Shown piece by piece: positions 53,597 through 59,600 of a stretch of DNA of 64,000 bases (positions within the stretch are counted from its first letter, which is position 1; the number at the start of each line of letters is the position of its first letter). The DNA lies in contig OX155972.1 of NCBI GenBank assembly GCA_944548615.1, positions 10,103,161 through 10,167,160 on the forward strand. The letters run 5' to 3'. Under the pieces are notes generated by a model. The model was not told where the DNA came from. It did not search any database and saw nothing but the letters and a program-made list of their open reading frames with translations. The position numbers and the translations under genes are program-made. This stretch comes from Micropterix aruncella (lineage: Eukaryota; Arthropoda; Insecta; Lepidoptera; Micropterigidae).

Positions 53597-53938
53597 GTTA
53601 TTATTATCAATGTTATGTAATGACATATTTTTTTTCAGATTACTGGTCCGAAATCAATGTGTGTAAGTCCAGTGCTTGTGGAAGCCCCAAAGCCGTTAGA
53701 AATGAAGGTCGGCGCTCGTGCAATCAATGCTGTGGTAGTCGGCTGCAGCCTTGCCCTCGTCGTGGCAGCATTTGCCATCGCATGGGCGGCGCGGAAACTC
53801 TTCTCCAGACCTAAAATCTGCAGGTCAGACTGCAGGTCCGCACGCCAGTGCTGCGCTGCCGAAGAAATGCAGGTGCGCTCTTTCGAGGGGGAGCAGAACT
53901 CTGGATATGTAAAACTGAAGGCTACCTCAAACGTCTGA
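32110..53938 (+). CDS. leucine-rich-repeat transmembrane protein, 10 coding exons
   Basis: Joining ten exons (32110-32274, 33211-33436, 34712-34830, 36717-37008, 37992-38120, 40088-40279, 42324-42857, 47496-47658, 51174-51444, 53639-53938) gives 796 codons plus TGA. All junctions are GT-AG and in compatible phases. Domains: signal peptide ~1-20 (modest hydrophobicity); LRRNT cysteines at C26, C37, C39 and C47; about eleven 24-residue LRRs ~102-374 (LxxLxLSxN); LRRCT at 375-429 with C380, C382, C407 and C427; an acidic region ~430-530; a possible FnIII-like fold ~535-600; a Cys-containing ectodomain to ~720; a TM helix ~726-748; a 48-residue tail with C-x3-C-x6-CC. Such proteins are cell-surface adhesion or signalling receptors. 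No Ig domain is seen, which argues against the Kekkon type. I cannot assign an orthologue. Confidence 0.92.
32365..32640 (+). mobile_element. family A retroposon, 5' part, in intron 1
   Basis: Starts GGAGCTAATGGGCCTG and matches the family through GTCCTGGACGGTTTCCGCAC and the CTCCTATAGAG segment, then loses similarity. It is truncated at its 3' side. Confidence 0.7.
32669..32986. mobile_element. long-TIR MITE in intron 1
   Basis: The ends GGGGCTCTCTAGA and TCTAGAGAGCCCC start an imperfect inverted repeat of about 150 bp per arm, with shared AAGCATGCTTG and CGCGGGCTGGGA-type segments. Flanking TAA occurs on both sides (32666-32668 and 32987-32989). A 3-bp TAA duplication fits a Harbinger-type MITE. 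Confidence 0.75.
33211..33436 (+). CDS. LRR gene coding exon 2: first LRRs
   Basis: Acceptor TTTTCTCCAG at 33210; donor GTGAGT at 33437; ends in phase 1. Encodes residues 56-130 plus the first base of 131, including the LYGLVISSGDLKHIENDTF repeat and potential N-glycosylation sites at N91 and N117. Confidence 0.9.
33619..33706 (+). pseudogene. LINE RT C-terminal scrap in intron 2
   Basis: Reads LWNQLHPAVRGANSLTTFKQ then SLKYHLFLQ and stop. This is the common LWNxLPxxVR...L..FK..LK.HLF ending of LINE ORF2 proteins. Confidence 0.6.
33795..34140 (+). pseudogene. LINE ORF2 C-terminal zinc-finger region in intron 2
   Basis: The frame reads IKAYDRKTAREALSLTGHCD and LNKHIFNIKLRYTKM, then a TGA where a cysteine codon is expected. 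It continues RFCEGAEETPQHLMCECG. The CxFCxxxxETPxHxxCxC motif after an RNase H-like segment is typical of I/R1/Jockey-type LINE C-termini. Probably dead through the TGA. Confidence 0.7.
34712..34830 (+). CDS. LRR gene coding exon 3
   Basis: Acceptor TTTCTTTTCAG at 34711; donor GTAAGT at 34831. Enters in phase 1 and leaves in phase 0. Completes residue 131 and encodes 132-170, with LSNNQLTAIP and RLDLSHNKIEVL repeats. Confidence 0.92.
35040..35530 (+). repeat. dispersed repeat L in intron 3
   Basis: Shares AAAACACGACTGCCGTTACA, CCTTTCATTTGACAC and TTATYGACATTTGG with 56830-57060. Class unknown. Confidence 0.55.
35980..36410 (+). pseudogene. LINE RT C-terminal fragment in intron 3
   Basis: Readable as NNIFILQKRAVRGIYKLGPR, VSLREKFKEINILTVASQYI and YENLLYVYKNID. 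After frame breaks it continues FKATIKAKLYKKAYYTISDY then VNDKTAWV and stop. This is a Jockey/CR1-like LINE ORF2 C-terminus with at least one frameshift. Confidence 0.75.
36617..36677. repeat. 17-18 bp hairpin 40 bp before exon 4
   Basis: GTTTGAGTAAGTGGCAG (36617-36633) pairs exactly with CTGCCACTTACTCAAAC (36661-36677). A short inner stem ATTCC/GGAAT sits within the loop. It contains a cryptic donor-like GTAAGT and lies just upstream of the acceptor at 36716. Confidence 0.85.
36717..37008 (+). CDS. LRR gene coding exon 4
   Basis: Acceptor CACTTTTCAG at 36716; donor GTAGGT at 37009. Phase 0 in, phase 1 out. Residues 171-267 hold about four repeats, e.g. LTYLDLSDNVLKTMD, LEELDLSGNGM and LQSLQMSDNSLTSI. 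Confidence 0.93.
37133..37891 (-). mobile_element. Helitron H1 in intron 4
   Basis: CTAG at 37133, the inverted GCCC/GGGC hairpin and the TCTATAC 5' end (minus sense) at 37885-37891 delimit a full non-autonomous copy. It carries a local duplication of GCAGTAAAAGGGAA near 37373-37404. Confidence 0.86.
37992..38120 (+). CDS. LRR gene coding exon 5
   Basis: Acceptor TCTCTTTTAG at 37991; donor GTAAGT at 38121. Phase 1 in and out. Encodes LTFLGLHNNQIDVIEDHAFR and LTELDLAHNGIVAIS (residues 268-310). Confidence 0.93.
38306..39307 (-). mobile_element. Helitron H1 in intron 5, interrupted
   Basis: 3' CTAG at 38306-38309 and 5' TCTATAC (minus sense) at 39301-39307. The body is interrupted by a ~600-bp LINE tail (38460-39055) and shortened elsewhere. 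Confidence 0.82.
38460..39055 (+). pseudogene. LINE tail nested in Helitron
   Basis: Encodes SRCNNNYRKNSFLNRVCRVY then SIDIFAVSNI and stop (38698-38700). A 3' untranslated region follows, ending in AATAAAAGAAATAAATA (about 39038-39054). Same LINE group as 12705-12950. Its borders coincide with the break in Helitron homology at CATATATCTCTCATCG. Confidence 0.7.
39355..39765. mobile_element. Harbinger-like MITE in intron 5
   Basis: The GC-rich ends (GAGCCGGTCTGCACCG at the left; CCGCACCGTCTGGCCCGGGCC at the right edge, shown by its key inverted CGGTGC/GCACCG part) are flanked by TAA on both sides (39352-39354 and 39766-39768). Subterminal CGGCGCC repeats resemble other Harbinger MITEs. The TIR match is imperfect. 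Confidence 0.55.
40088..40279 (+). CDS. LRR gene coding exon 6: last LRRs
   Basis: Acceptor GATCCTTGCAG at 40087; donor GTAAGT at 40280. Phase 1 in and out. Residues 311-374 include LERLDLSHNFLRSLS and LKELMLQDNDLSMVD. Confidence 0.93.
40556..41680 (-). mobile_element. family A retroposon in intron 6, carrying a nested insert
   Basis: Minus-oriented copy with all family landmarks from GTCGACTACAACGGGCGAGC to ACTCAGCAAGGACCC. Short direct repeats GACCTGGTT (40547-40555, 41681-41689) flank it. Without the 445-bp insert at 41016-41460 it would be about 680 bp. It sits in the same host repeat (family B) as the copy at 61775-62445. Confidence 0.85.
41016..41460 (+). mobile_element. 445-bp GC-rich insert in family A copy
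   Basis: Bounded by the 11-bp direct repeat CTGTTAGTCAG (41005-41015 and 41461-41471), which is single-copy in uninterrupted family A elements. Contains TACCGCCCCGAG and its inverse CTCGGGGCGGTA, a T-rich stretch and GAATAAATGG. The class is unknown; an 11-bp TSD suggests retroposition. Confidence 0.8.
41690..42052 (+). repeat. family B, three tandem ~120-bp units
   Basis: Units carry GGTTGGCT(C/T)C, GAGGGAACT(C/T)CTCA, GGTCAACAGCA, AATTTTGT and TATGATAGCCCGTTCTAA in the same order. Two to three related units occur at 62455-62720. The repeats also continue left of the family A insertion (GAGGGAACTCCTCAAAA at about 40459). Confidence 0.8.
42324..42857 (+). CDS. LRR gene coding exon 7: LRRCT and acidic region
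   Basis: Acceptor TATTTTCCACAG at 42323; donor GTAAGT at 42858. Phase 1 in and out. The largest exon (residues 375-552): DNPLNCDC opens the LRRCT, whose other cysteines are C407 and C427. An S/T/E/D-rich stretch (e.g. DDDSKEEGVQTMDEDLPVSE) follows, probably unstructured stalk. LRLKWILPNGEAG begins a possible FnIII-like module. Confidence 0.93.
42858..44757 (+). other. first part of intron 7
   Basis: AT-rich intron. CAAGTGACAATATC units repeat at 42975-43095. TCACTTATCAAG/CTTGATAAGTGA forms a hairpin at about 43013-43042. TTA- and AAAT-type simple repeats lie near 44095 and 44410. No exon seen. Confidence 0.5.
44758..45356 (-). mobile_element. solo LTR, 4-bp TSD (GACG)
   Basis: A 599-bp segment from TGTGAGGGACC to GGTCCGTTACA, flanked by GACG at 44754-44757 and 45357-45360. 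In minus sense it starts TGTAACGGACC, has a TATATAAA box (opposite 45185-45192) and AATAAA (opposite 44867-44872), and ends CCTCACA. That order fits an LTR transcribed on the minus strand. A 4-6 bp TSD is usual for LTR retroelements; Ty3/Gypsy is a guess. No internal region is present. Confidence 0.87.
45697..46362 (+). mobile_element. family A retroposon, complete, 14-bp TSD
   Basis: Reference copy: starts GGGAGCTAATGGGCCC, ends GTTGTAGTCGACACCGCAAAA (final A-run). It is flanked by TGTATGTAGGTATA at 45683-45696 and 46363-46376. Exact TSDs and an A-ended 3' terminus support LINE-style retroposition. GC content is far higher than the intron around it. Internal ORFs (79-93 codons on both strands) are not conserved intact in other copies. 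Confidence 0.92.
46480..46915. mobile_element. TIR element family I in intron 7
   Basis: GATAGAAACGAATCTACCGCG plus TGAAATTTGTAG at the left recur inverted at the right (CTACAAATTTCACGCGGTAAA). Outer sequence includes AACCGCGATAGTCTTCGATT. The interior is GC-rich (CCGCCGTTGTCCAGGGTAGA). Relatives: 28095-28310, 54430-54680, 58610-59600, 60300-60425. Confidence 0.65.
47150..47408 (+). mobile_element. Helitron 3' end, family H2, in intron 7
   Basis: Ends GGCGGTACGAAGTTCGCC, GGGTCAG and CTAG before T. The region upstream matches the inverted copy at 2084-2330. The 5' limit is uncertain. It ends about 90 bp before exon 8. Confidence 0.65.
47496..47658 (+). CDS. LRR gene coding exon 8
   Basis: Acceptor TTTTTTTAATTGCAG at 47495; donor GTACGA at 47659 (weak at +4/+5). 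Phase 1 in, phase 2 out. Residues 553-606 (DRYSCDAIFVYEM...LRCSG) complete the possible FnIII-like segment with two cysteines. Confidence 0.88.
47755..48600 (+). repeat. dispersed repeats J/K in intron 8
   Basis: 47755-47900 matches 461-620 (TTGTAAACGCGCTAAAAT, ACCATTTCCAGACTGA). 48435-48600 matches repeat K (GCGCCCAAACGCT, GAAATCGGACTACCAGA, TGCCTTGTTAGACCGAT). Together they may be one LINE 3' region interrupted by AT-rich sequence. Confidence 0.5.
49068..49385 (+). repeat. degenerate minisatellite in intron 8
   Basis: Repeated units around CATAGA(T/C)TGTCATGTTAGATT and CAATATGTTAGACTCATAGA. A larger duplication shares TTTTTTCAGCTATCGTTTCTG near 49210 and 49387. Confidence 0.75.
49576..49715. 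mobile_element. possible hAT-type terminal sequences
   Basis: CAGTAGCTTTCAACCGATGAG followed by CCGCGGCACAATGGTGTGCCG appears twice. It resembles the CAGTGGTTCTCAACC-type ends common in hAT elements. Both ends and TSD are not resolved. Confidence 0.35.
49925..50147 (-). mobile_element. tRNA-derived SINE in intron 8
   Basis: Same family as 1154-1424. The minus sense shows GGTGGCGTAGTGGTTAGGTC (A box) and GGGTTCGATTCCCGGC (B box), then the GTCACCATTTTCCGTTGG body. Confidence 0.8.
50695..50917 (-). mobile_element. Helitron H3, short copy, in intron 8
   Basis: CTAG at 50695-50698 with the GCGCCCCGCGGTTTCACC hairpin end. The other end is TCCTACTACTATTATAAACG in minus sense. A deletion derivative of the 26205-26723 type. 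Confidence 0.8.
51174..51444 (+). CDS. LRR gene coding exon 9
   Basis: Acceptor TATGTATCCTCAG at 51173; donor GTGATG at 51445 after TTACAG. Phase 2 in, phase 0 out. Residues 607-697 hold a cysteine-containing ectodomain (INCYVTLAVFCHG, DTHCENN, ESCTVCATVADLQ). If the donor is not used the frame reads on for 38 codons to TAA at 51559-51561. Confidence 0.88.
51696..51719 (+). promoter_or_regulatory. candidate intronic polyadenylation signals
   Basis: AATAAA at 51696-51701 and 51714-51719, 135 and 153 bp after the read-through stop in intron 9. They could end a transcript lacking exon 10. In AT-rich sequence such hexamers occur by chance. Confidence 0.3.
51795..52521 (+). mobile_element. Helitron H1 in intron 9
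   Basis: TCTATACTAATATAATAAAG at the 5' end. The 3' end has GCCCAACGAAGTGGGC, ACGGGTCAG and CTAG before T. A complete 727-bp non-autonomous copy. Confidence 0.88.
52522..53638 (+). other. rest of intron 9
   Basis: No exon or recognised element. A (TTA)n tract at 53566-53598 lies just before the exon 10 acceptor. Confidence 0.45.
53639..53938 (+). CDS. LRR gene coding exon 10: TM helix and tail
   Basis: Acceptor TTTTTTTTCAG at 53638, phase 0. Residues 698-796 then TGA (53936-53938). AINAVVVGCSLALVVAAFAI is the transmembrane segment, followed by basic RKLFSRPK (stop-transfer). The cytoplasmic CRSDCRSARQCC cluster is a candidate for palmitoylation. The end is GYVKLKATSNV. Confidence 0.93.
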   Translation: MTGPKSMCVSPVLVEAPKPLEMKVGARAINAVVVGCSLALVVAAFAIAWAARKLFSRPKICRSDCRSARQCCAAEEMQVRSFEGEQNSGYVKLKATSNV

Positions 53939-54094
53939 TGACGCAAGTCATTCAAACGATGCTATTACGCTGCCCAAAGACTGTATAGTTTATAGGTTTA
54001 GATTTATCATTAACCTCAAAAAGTCGAAGAGAAAAGAGAATGGACATTTTGGGCCCACTTTTCTAATAGCTGTTTAAAGAACATTTATTATTGA

Positions 54095-54250
54095 AATGAC
54101 TGGTATAAGAAGACTGCAATAACAAGATACACACTTACACACATGTTACATGCACACGTATATACATATAAAAATTTCATAGTAGGGTTGGTTGTTAGAG
54201 ATTGTCATATGACAATAAACCCACCCATTGTAAAATTTCACAATAAAGAA
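54095..54250 (+). mobile_element. SINE 3' fragment in the LRR gene 3' flank
   Basis: Plus-sense body and tail of the tRNA SINE (AAGATACACACTTACACACA, GTAGGGTTGGTTGT, GATTGTCATATGACAATAAA) without the tRNA head. It is 157-312 bp past the stop codon, so probably within the 3' UTR. Confidence 0.75.
54242..54247 (+). promoter_or_regulatory. candidate polyadenylation signal
   Basis: AATAAA 304 bp after the LRR stop codon, contributed by the SINE tail. Another AATAAA lies at 55473-55478. The used site cannot be told from sequence. Confidence 0.35.
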
Positions 54251-54429
54251 AACAAAAACTTATCTTAATTATGAGCCGTTTCTGAGTTATATCCTATTAA
54301 ATATGGCAAATTACCTGATATCCCTTAGAGTACTTACCACATAGACGTATTGTAATATTTTAAATGTTTATATAACGAAAACCATCGCAGAATACCCGAA
54401 ATGATAAAGTACGTACGCTGTGTGAGTTT

Positions 54430-54680
54430 AATCTACATATATATAAAATCGAAGACTATCGCGGTTGTTTGATATTATAAATAGGATAGAAAACAAATTT
54501 ACCGCGTGAAATTTGTAGCATAACCTACGCTGTGGCGGCAGCGGTATGCGGCCTACCCGCAAAACAACGGATTGACAGCTCTTTCAATTTACCCTGGACA
54601 ACGGCGGCTGCAACGTCACCGAAACGTCGGGTGCTACAAATTTCACGCGGTAAAATTCGTTTTCTATCCTATTTATAATA
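54430..54680. mobile_element. TIR element family I, short copy
   Basis: Left TTTACCGCGTGAAATTTGTA is matched inverted at the right by TACAAATTTCACGCGGTAAA. The interior holds CAACGGCGGCTGCAACGTCA. The outer AATCGAAGACTATCGCGGTT motif is on the left only. Confidence 0.7.
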
Positions 54681-54910
54681 TCTACATAGATATTCCTATT
54701 TGGGTTTGTCAGTAGTATTTCACGGAGAAAAACTGGAATATGTTGCTTGTACTCTGTAATGTGTCTCGTGATTTCATTGCCGCTCTGATTATTGATGTAT
54801 GTATTTATCTAAGGTCAGGTGTCCAACATGGTGTGCTCAGTGATAGCACATAATAATATACTACATAATAATATACATATACATAGTAATATACTTAATT
54901 AAAAGTTTAA

Positions 54911-55441
54911 AAAAAAACACTAAAACACGCTTTTATAAATGCACGTAAAAACCAAAAAAGGTTTATTATAACCTTGAAACCTGATCGTGTTCAAAGTCCA
55001 TTACCTGACCTTTCTCACAAGTGCAAACACGACTATGATACGATATTCCATCATGGAATGCCAGTTCCTGTCTTCCGGCTTCATCATCAGACCTTGAAAC
55101 TTAATCGTGATCAAAGTTCATTACAAGACCTTTCTCACAATTCCAAACACGGCTATGATACGATATTCCATCATGGAATGCCATTGCCTATCTTCCGGCT
55201 TCATCATCAGACCTTGACACCTAATCGTGGTCAAAGTTCATTCCAAGACTTTTCTAACAAGTCCAAACACAGCTATGATACGATGTTCCATCATGAAGTT
55301 CCAGTTGATATCTTCCGACACCATCAACAGTACCATATTATTGTATTGTCATCAGAACTACATACAGCTGCCAATTTTCATGACGCTAAGATCCATCCTT
55401 GGAAGATGGTTAAATTAGTTACCTTAGATTCCATTACATAG
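54911..55441 (+). CDS. uncharacterised ORF of three 40-residue repeats
   Basis: The frame is open from 54911 to TAG at 55439-55441 (176 codons), with no ATG before the repeats. It consists mostly of three copies of a 40-residue unit built on YDTIFHHGMPVPVFRLHHQT preceded by LQDLSHNSKHG-like sequence. A unique C-terminal stretch (IIVLSSELHTAANFHDAKIH) follows. All three 120-bp units keep frame and differ by substitutions only. It may be an internal exon, a transposon-borne ORF, or an untranslated minisatellite whose 120-bp length preserves frame. No family recognised. Confidence 0.3.
   Translation, partial: KKTLKHAFINARKNQKRFIITLKPDRVQSPLPDLSHKCKHDYDTIFHHGMPVPVFRLHHQTLKLNRDQSSLQDLSHNSKHGYDTIFHHGMPLPIFRLHHQTLTPNRGQSSFQDFSNKSKHSYDTMFHHEVPVDIFRHHQQYHIIVLSSELHTAANFHDAKIHPWKMVKLVTLDSIT
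54971..55330 (+). repeat. three tandem 120-bp units
   Basis: Units start at 54971, 55091 and 55211 with ACCTTGA(A/C)AC and contain TATGATACGATATTCCATCA. No length changes between units. Confidence 0.92.
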
Positions 55442-55729
55442 TTAGTTACATACAGGTCGACCTAAGCGTGTTAATAAATATTTGACATCGGGATTTTCGT
55501 GTAATTAGACATATTTAAGAAGATTCCGAACATTAAAACTCCGAAACGGCTCATAATTGAGGTAAGTTGTTGTAGTCATAAACATTCTAGATAAATATAT
55601 TTTTTACAATGGTGTATACGCTATTGCTTTCGGAAAGGTGGGCACAGCGCCCATACATTTTTGCCCATTTCTCTTTTCATAAACCATATATTTGGTGCTT
55701 ACATATGAAGTTGCCGTTTTATAAAGAAA

Positions 55730-56110
55730 ATTGAAGGCCATAAAGTTTGTACGAAAAATATTTATTCACATAAAAGAATATCGACCCGTATTATCCATGC
55801 AGACTTGTCACTTTAATAGGAGTTGCTTCATTCCTCTGCTGTTAAACTCTTGTGGACAGCAACTCTCGTGGACAGAAACTCTCGTGTTGATTTTCTTCCC
55901 TGTAGAAATTATCTAATTACTGAGAAAATGGAACTGTATTAAATCAAGGTCTGGCAAGTAAGGCGGATGACTGAGAGTCTTTAGCACCAACTCATACAAC
56001 TTTGCGACTATTTGCAGTGAAGTCTATGGTTATGCCATATCGTGCAAAATCAATGGCAGTGAGCGATTGGCCAGGCTCAGTTATTTAGTCACGATCTTTT
56101 CCATAGTTGT
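55730..56110 (-). pseudogene. mariner-like transposase fragment
   Basis: Minus-sense frames read LPLILHDMA, then IVAKLYELVLKTLSHPPYLP and DLDLIQFHF. This matches the LHDNARPHxA...L..LGxExLxHPPYSPDLxPxDYHFF region of mariner transposases. Several stops; the rest of the gene and the TIRs were not found. Confidence 0.7.
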
Positions 56111-56214
56111 AAGCATTCTATAACAGTACACTTTTACTGAAACTGTATAGCAAGACCGCAAAAAGCTGTAATAAAAAACACCGGCACATAATCTAACATT
56201 TCTTCATCTTCTCG

Positions 56215-56790
56215 CAGTGCCTCTCCATTACCGGAGGTTGGCCGTTAGCTCTGAATACTTTTGTCGGTCTTGCGGAAAAGCTGTTTCGCACTGGTGACCC
56301 CGGTCCACTCTCTGACATTGCACAACCACGACTTTTTCCTCCTTCCACGGCGTCGTTTATCCTCAATTTTGCCCATCAATATCAGTTGAAGCAGCTGATA
56401 TCTCTAATGCCGCAGCACGTGCCCCAGATATTCAATCTTGCTCTTTTTGACGTTGTGCAACAATTTTCCAGTCGTACCAGCACGCTGAAGCACTTTTTCG
56501 TTGCTAACTTTATGGGTCCAGCTTATACGGAGCATTCGACGGTAGCACCACATCTGAAAAGCTTCTAGCCGTCGTCTGGTGTCTTCTTTTATGGTTCACG
56601 CTTCGCTGCCGTACATAACCAATGGCCAGATGTAGCAATGCACGATTCGAGTTCTAAGTCTTAGATATATTTTCCGGCAACACAAGACTTTTCTCATTTT
56701 ATTGAATGATGCACAGGCGATTTCTATCCGGGTCTTAATTTCTTAATCGGAGTCCCATATTTCATTCACCAATGCACCGAGATATTTGTA
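56215..56790 (-). pseudogene. RTE-type LINE ORF C-terminus, broken
   Basis: Minus sense: YKYLGALVNEI, IEIACASFNKMRKVLCCR, LRTRIVHCYIWPLVMYGSEA, RRRLEAFQMWCYRRMLRISW, KIEYLGHVLRH and RGRRKKSWLCNVREWTGVTS. This is the classic order for RTE-clade RT C-termini. At least three stop codons. Confidence 0.88.
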
Positions 56791-56829
56791 CTGCTATCTC
56801 ATATTTGAAAATAAGTAAATATAATAAAA

Positions 56830-57060
56830 AGGATAAAAACACGACTGCCGTTACAGAAACTGAACTATTGTATTTATAGTTACTTTTGTTACAGGTTTTT
56901 ATGACATAGTCGAAATTTATGTATATATTCATGTAGGTAAATATATTTCCGAAATGTACTCAATCAGACCTTTCATTTGACACTAAACACGACATATTGA
57001 TGGTAATTTATTGACATTTGGACATTTAGTCAACTATGTACCTACATGATATTTTTACAG
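56830..57060 (+). repeat. dispersed repeat L
   Basis: Matches 35040-35530 at AAAAACACGACTGCCGTTAC, CCTTTCATTTGACAC and TTTATTGACATTTGG. Confidence 0.55.
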
Positions 57061-57838
57061 TTAAGATACCCTACGATACGATCTATTTTGTTAGATTCTA
57101 GTATTGTTAGAATCGTTATGTCACTTCTAAATCGGCAAGAAATATCCGAGCAAAAGCAAAACGACGAAAAGACATATAAACCGCTGATTTTTAAAAACGA
57201 ATAATATGGCTTTGAACTAAAATTTATTTGAATTTTAAACTTCAACTTTAAGCCAAGTTAGCCAAGTTCAAATTGGCCAGTGAGAAAAACTGTAATTACA
57301 TTAGTAAGGATTCAATATATTATCTAATTATTCGACAACATATTAATTTAATATACTAATTTTTGTACTAATTTGTAACATATTTCCGTATGGCATTTTA
57401 AACGTTATTTTGTAGTACTTTTGACTGAAACGTTGTGTGCCATTTATTTATTAATAATTTCATATTTGCTTAACTAATTATTAATTTTAAAATAGTTTAT
57501 ATTTATAAAAAAATATACTTTAAGCGTACATGGTGCTGCTTTTTATGTACTTATTTATGTAAATTAAATAGCGAAATATTCAATGTAAATAGTAACAGGT
57601 AATAAGATTTGTTAATTTTATATTTTGTTTCCAGTATATGTTATTTAATTTAATTAAGCTTTTCTGTACTTAAGGTATAACAGTCATAGAATAAGATTAA
57701 CAGTTTGTTGATACAATTTTTTCTAAATAAATTGAATTAATTTTGTAATCGGTCTTTATTAATTTACTTAGTAAGTTGCTTCAATTTTGTTGACGAACTT
57801 TTGTGAGAAGGTACGAATATAAATGCTCCTAGTGACTA
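57061..57838. other. AT-rich spacer
   Basis: No gene or structured repeat recognised. Confidence 0.35.
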
Positions 57839-58449
57839 TATGAGGGACCACCCCTCACAAGACTCCAAATTATTCGATGTGAGGTGGTGGTGTCAACTTA
57901 CGAGTTATCTCCGTATTTAAAGGCGGTTTTGATGAAGTAGAAGATATTTATTGATTAAATTGATTGAATATTGCCAGTTATAACGCTTGCCGAATTAACG
58001 AGTGCCCGGATTACTTTATCGAGACGCGAGGGTTGCGCGACGGCGGTTATGTAGGGGAGTGGATGAGGATTTTATGTGTGCTCCTAGTATCTTGTACTGG
58101 GCACGGCTCGAGTCTGTGGGATTACAGACTGATCCTTCGAGACTCAGGGAAAATGAGGAAAGGAAACCAAGGACCCGGATCCGTCGAGCGACCTCGTAGA
58201 GGGGTACCGGATATGCCGTTGCAACCTTGGGGGAAGGTGATCAATCGGGGACTGATAATTTTGTTGCTTTTTGGCCGGTTTATATAGGCCGTGCAATGAT
58301 GAAATTTGAAATATTTTGAGTAAAAGTATTGTTTCATCGTGCTGATTCAAACCTGCACGAGTAAAAATAATAGCTGAATTGTATCAGGGGATTTCACTGG
58401 AAATCGATGCATTTGTTGATCGTATGTAGTGGACTTAAAGTCCGTTACA
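57839..58449 (-). mobile_element. solo LTR, 4-bp TSD (ACTA)
   Basis: Same LTR family as 44758-45356: TATGAGGGACC to AGTCCGTTACA, 611 bp, flanked by ACTA at 57835-57838 and 58450-58453. The terminal TG is mutated to TA at the left. TATA and AATAAA motifs are in minus sense as in the other copy. The 107-codon frame inside is fortuitous. Confidence 0.87.
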
Positions 58450-58609
58450 ACTATATTAAAAGAAGGTAATTTTCGGGTTGCTTGGATTTTTGTATTTTCA
58501 CTTTCCATTTTCATTTTCACTTTCCATACTAATTATAAGTACGAGTATTCATATATCAAGTTTGTGTAAGGCCTTTTTTAAAAAAAGAATAAAAACTGAT
58601 TTTTCATAA

Positions 58610-59600
58610 TTAATATAAAACGAATTCACCGCGTGAAGTTTGTAGCACCCGATATTTCGGCGATATTGCAACCGCGTCGTTGTCCTGGGTAGACCGAAAT
58701 GCTATAAATCGTCATCCGTTATTCTGCGGGTATGCGGCCAACTGCTGCTGTTAATACGTTAATGGGCCCTTGCTGAGTTTGCCACAAAGACCCATTCTGT
58801 TCAGGGTTGGTCACACTCACGGGTCAACACCCATCCGGCGGCCTCCACGCATGAAGTGCGAGCCTGGGCTGGACTCTGGTCTTAGGGCTGGTTTCCTCTG
58901 GCTCTCCTAAACGGTCTGCGCACCGGTGTGGCGTAAGCCAATCGATTGTGCACTCTGACTAACAGTCGGGGGAGTCTGGAAGCACTACTATTTCCTATAG
59001 AGCGGGGGTGGTCGCGGACCTTACGGAGACTGCTCTTGAAACGACCACGGGTACCCGATCCTGGGTGAACAGCCGGGCAAAGGATGCTGCGGTCCGCGAT
59101 AGATTCGGTTTACACCGTTTCACCGCTTCGTAAGGGAGAGGACCGCGCAAGCGACCTCGAACTCATAACCAATAAAGAGACCGGAGTAATATGGTCGCAA
59201 TTGGAAGTAAGGGCGTGAGTGTGAGCCCACTGGGTGATATAACATACCTGATTATCTCGCGAGATAACATACCTGGTTATCTCGCGGTTAAGACTTTGGC
59301 CTCTTACGGGCATGTGGCGGAGCTTGACGGTGGACTGTTTTGTCCAAGTCTTCTGCGCTCAGTTCACGGGAGATAGAACGACTAATCGTTAAAACTTCCT
59401 GAGGTGGCGGGTTCGCACGTTGTAGTTAACAACTCTATTTGCTGTTACTACGCAAGTTATAACGGTTGTGGGGCGGCGTGCACACAACGCTCTCTGTATT
59501 TTGTGTTACGTCCTTGCGTTCGGCGATGACCATTAAAAACCTTTAAAAAAGAGTGTTCCTCGTAGTAGAGAGTTTAAACCGTCGTCTCTATTAAAGTTTA
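58610..59600. mobile_element. TIR element family I, split by a family A retroposon
   Basis: The left part (58618-58758: ACGAATTCACCGCGTGAAGT, GTCGTTGTCCTGGGTAGACC) and right part (59440-59600: TTATAACGGTTGTGGGGCGG, GTCCTTGCGTTCGGCGATG) match consecutive parts of 46480-46915. Family A lies between them. Confidence 0.7.
58759..59439 (+). mobile_element. family A retroposon, 13-bp TSD
   Basis: Starts TTAATGGGCCC (missing the first ~5 bases of the consensus), ends GTTGTAGTTAACAACTCTATT. Flanked by TGCTGTTAATACG (58746-58758) and TGCTGTTACTACG (59440-59452), one mismatch. The slight 5' truncation fits reverse transcription. ACATACCTGGTTATCTCGCG is locally duplicated near 59243-59286. Confidence 0.88.

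Larger units (their letters stand above)
54264..55562. mobile_element. TIR-bounded 1.3-kb segment
   Basis: AATTATGAGCCGTTTC (54267-54282) recurs inverted as GAAACGGCTCATAATT (55542-55557). The similarity extends over about 25 bp with two or three mismatches. Inside lie a family I repeat and a repeat-built ORF. It could be a DNA transposon; no TSD is evident. Confidence 0.55.

Noticed and set aside
57964..58287. 107-codon ATG ORF
   Set aside because: Lies wholly in the solo LTR and is not preserved in the homologous LTR at 44758-45356.
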